Origin: JAUZPB01 sp037140715
GTDB lineage: Bacteria > Bacteroidota > Ignavibacteria > Ignavibacteriales > SURF-24
Assembly (NCBI GenBank): GCA_037140715.1
Contig: JBAXDX010000072.1
Span: 1 to 14,822, forward strand
DNA: 14,822 nt
Reading direction: 5' to 3'
Of this stretch, positions 13,548-14,822 are shown piece by piece (position 1 is the first letter of the stretch; the number at the start of each line of letters is the position of its first letter). A model generated the notes under the pieces. It saw only the letters and a list, made by a program, of their open reading frames with translations. It had not been told where the DNA came from and did not search any database. Both the position numbers and the translations under genes were made by a program.

Positions 13548-14606
13548 TCATTTAACGCTATCAGTTACTCTTATGTGGTTCGAATAAATCCACGGTTTCT
13601 TATCTAAATAAACTTCGGCTCTGTAAGCACCAGGTTCTTTCACATGAAATTCAGCTTCGTTACTTGCAACGCTATCGTATAATTCCCCGTTTCTAATAAG
13701 CCTGATTTCACCCAGAAGACTTGGGAGCATAACTCTCAGCTTTACTTTATTATAAAGCATTACTTCCTCACCCATCTGAAATTTCTTTTCCCCGTTATCA
13801 GCAAAGAATCTAAATCCGCCAGCATCCGCACGATAACTGTTTGAGATAAAACAGCGTCCTTCCTTTAAAGCTCCATATATAATATGCCCGGCTTTACTGA
13901 CCGCTTCAGGACTTTTCCCAATTTCGATTTTTTCATTAGTTAAGATATGAGTTCTAATTGATTTAAACAACACTTTATATGGAAAAACTTCCACCTCAAA
14001 GAAACCGAGCAAATTAATTTTATGAGCATGCGCGTCAACACCGCCAATGCCAACAACTCTTCTATGCTGATTTAACTCATCCCAGACTGCCAGAGTTTCA
14101 GCCGGGGGTGCCACAACTGACCTTAACGGATGAATAAAGTATTGGTACTTATTCTCCACGGTCAGTCCCTCCATCCATTCCGACATGTGGTTCCAGATTT
14201 CAATGCCCGTAAAATCCTTAACCGACCAGTCAGTCCAAGGGTATGCAGGGTGTTCCTTCATCGAAGATCGTTTTTCATGCGGATGAGCCAAAAAACCAAT
14301 ACCACCGGCTTCATTAACTTTACGAACAATTTCTTTTACAGGCATTCTTGTTGAAAATGTCTGCTGAATATTAAAAGCAAGGTAATGATTTTTATTCTCC
14401 TTATCGTTAATCTCGCAACCGGCGAGCACAAGAGTTTTCCCATACCAGCCTTCATAACCTTCCTTCAGAGCGCGCAGAGTATTGTGGTCTGTAAGTAGTA
14501 TATAATCCAGACCTGCCTCGTCAGCAAAAGCACCAATATCTGATACCTCGCCCGAACCATCAGAAAAAACTGAATGTATATGTATAGCTCCAACGTATTC
14601 AAACAT
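13548..14606 (-). CDS. PHP-domain metal-dependent phosphoesterase
   Basis: A 352-residue protein. The PHP fold (residues 1-200) has the expected metal ligands: H9 and H11 with D16 (HIHSVFSDGSG), D40-H41 (TDHNT), E65, H108 and H110 (AHPHE), and D191/H193 (GGVDAHAH). This class hydrolyses phosphoester bonds, but substrates range widely and none can be assigned here. The C-terminal part (about 265-350) is beta-rich, with an Ig-like feel (GAYRAEVYLDKKPWIYSNHI). No signal peptide is seen. The ATG has only a weak binding site. It is 39 bp upstream of tRNA-Arg on the same strand and may be a single-gene unit. Confidence 0.85.
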   Translation of the reverse strand: MFEYVGAIHIHSVFSDGSGEVSDIGAFADEAGLDYILLTDHNTLRALKEGYEGWYGKTLVLAGCEINDKENKNHYLAFNIQQTFSTRMPVKEIVRKVNEAGGIGFLAHPHEKRSSMKEHPAYPWTDWSVKDFTGIEIWNHMSEWMEGLTVENKYQYFIHPLRSVVAPPAETLAVWDELNQHRRVVGIGGVDAHAHKINLLGFFEVEVFPYKVLFKSIRTHILTNEKIEIGKSPEAVSKAGHIIYGALKEGRCFISNSYRADAGGFRFFADNGEKKFQMGEEVMLYNKVKLRVMLPSLLGEIRLIRNGELYDSVASNEAEFHVKEPGAYRAEVYLDKKPWIYSNHIRVTDSVK

Positions 14607-14822
14607 AAATTCTTATTAATTTGGCTGTTTAATATAGTTATAATTCATTTATTAGGAAAGAAGTAAATAAGAGCGTACAACAAATTTCCCTATTATATCA
14701 TACCTGCTTCAGGGAAAATGAGTATGATTACGATTATGAGTAAGAGGATGAACAAAATTATGGGTCTATATTTAATTACTGGATTGAAAAAGCGATAATC
14801 AAAGACGATCAGTCAGCAGTAA
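14607..14822. other. gene-free right edge with GATTA/GAGTA-rich DNA
   Basis: No convincing gene is seen. A 26-codon plus-strand frame from ATG 14719 (MSMITIMSKRMNKIMGLYLI) lies in a low-complexity stretch of ATGAGTA and GATTACGATTATG repeats, and is probably not coding. The PHP gene promoter should be in this interval but no clear -35/-10 pair stands out. Confidence 0.4.

Noticed and set aside
14719..14799. Short plus-strand frame MSMITIMSKRMNKIMGLYLI at the right edge.
   Set aside because: It is low-complexity repeat-like DNA with no binding site; likely chance.

Overview
The window looks like a chromosomal segment of a low-GC bacterium of the Bacteroidota/Chlorobiota/Ignavibacteriota group. 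This is inferred from the AT-rich composition, the efp-accB-accC block, weak or A-rich ribosome binding sites and REP-like GC-rich hairpins of a type I recall from those genomes. It is not proven. Most genes are housekeeping and lie on the minus strand. Two accessory insertions stand out: an IS4-family element at the left edge, and a type II restriction-modification pair in the middle.

Layout. 1-224: gene-free DNA with a 9-nt periodic ATC repeat, hairpins and a REP-like hairpin pair. 225-1811: IS element with imperfect 29-30 nt terminal inverted repeats and one IS4-family transposase. Its N-terminus is interrupted by tandem stops, explained by two compensating 1-nt indels. 1929-2687 (+): mazG. 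3772-2771 (-): a small probable lipoprotein followed by a secreted LysM protein. 7064-3903 (-): guaA, an overlapping TPR gene and radC. 10013-7200 (-): efp, accB, accC and gcvH as a tight operon behind a good sigma-70-like promoter. 12378-10086 (-): a HEAT-repeat/N4-cytosine-type DNA methyltransferase and a CfrBI-like PD-(D/E)XK endonuclease. 13361-12675: membrane-anchored TPR protein. 13508-13435: tRNA-Arg(CCG). 14606-13548: PHP-domain phosphoesterase. 14607-14822: no gene seen.

The most interesting spot is the restriction-modification junction. The methyltransferase stop overlaps an ATG (ATGA, 10996-10999) that opens the natural N-terminus of the endonuclease. That frame breaks after 43 codons at two overlapping in-frame slippery heptamers (T TTT TTA then A AAA AAG, 10883-10871). 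The rest of the endonuclease is in the -1 frame, and the aborted frame ends with a GTGA overlap at a GTG in the endonuclease frame. This may be programmed frameshifting or reinitiation that limits endonuclease, a decayed endonuclease, or an indel error. The transposase also carries apparent indels in A-runs, so an error or decay explanation must be taken seriously.

A second notable site lies between the endonuclease and efp. A perfect 20-bp palindrome sits between the -35 and -10 of the efp promoter and is followed by five Ts, so it could be the terminator of the R-M operon, an operator of the efp-accB-accC-gcvH operon, or both.
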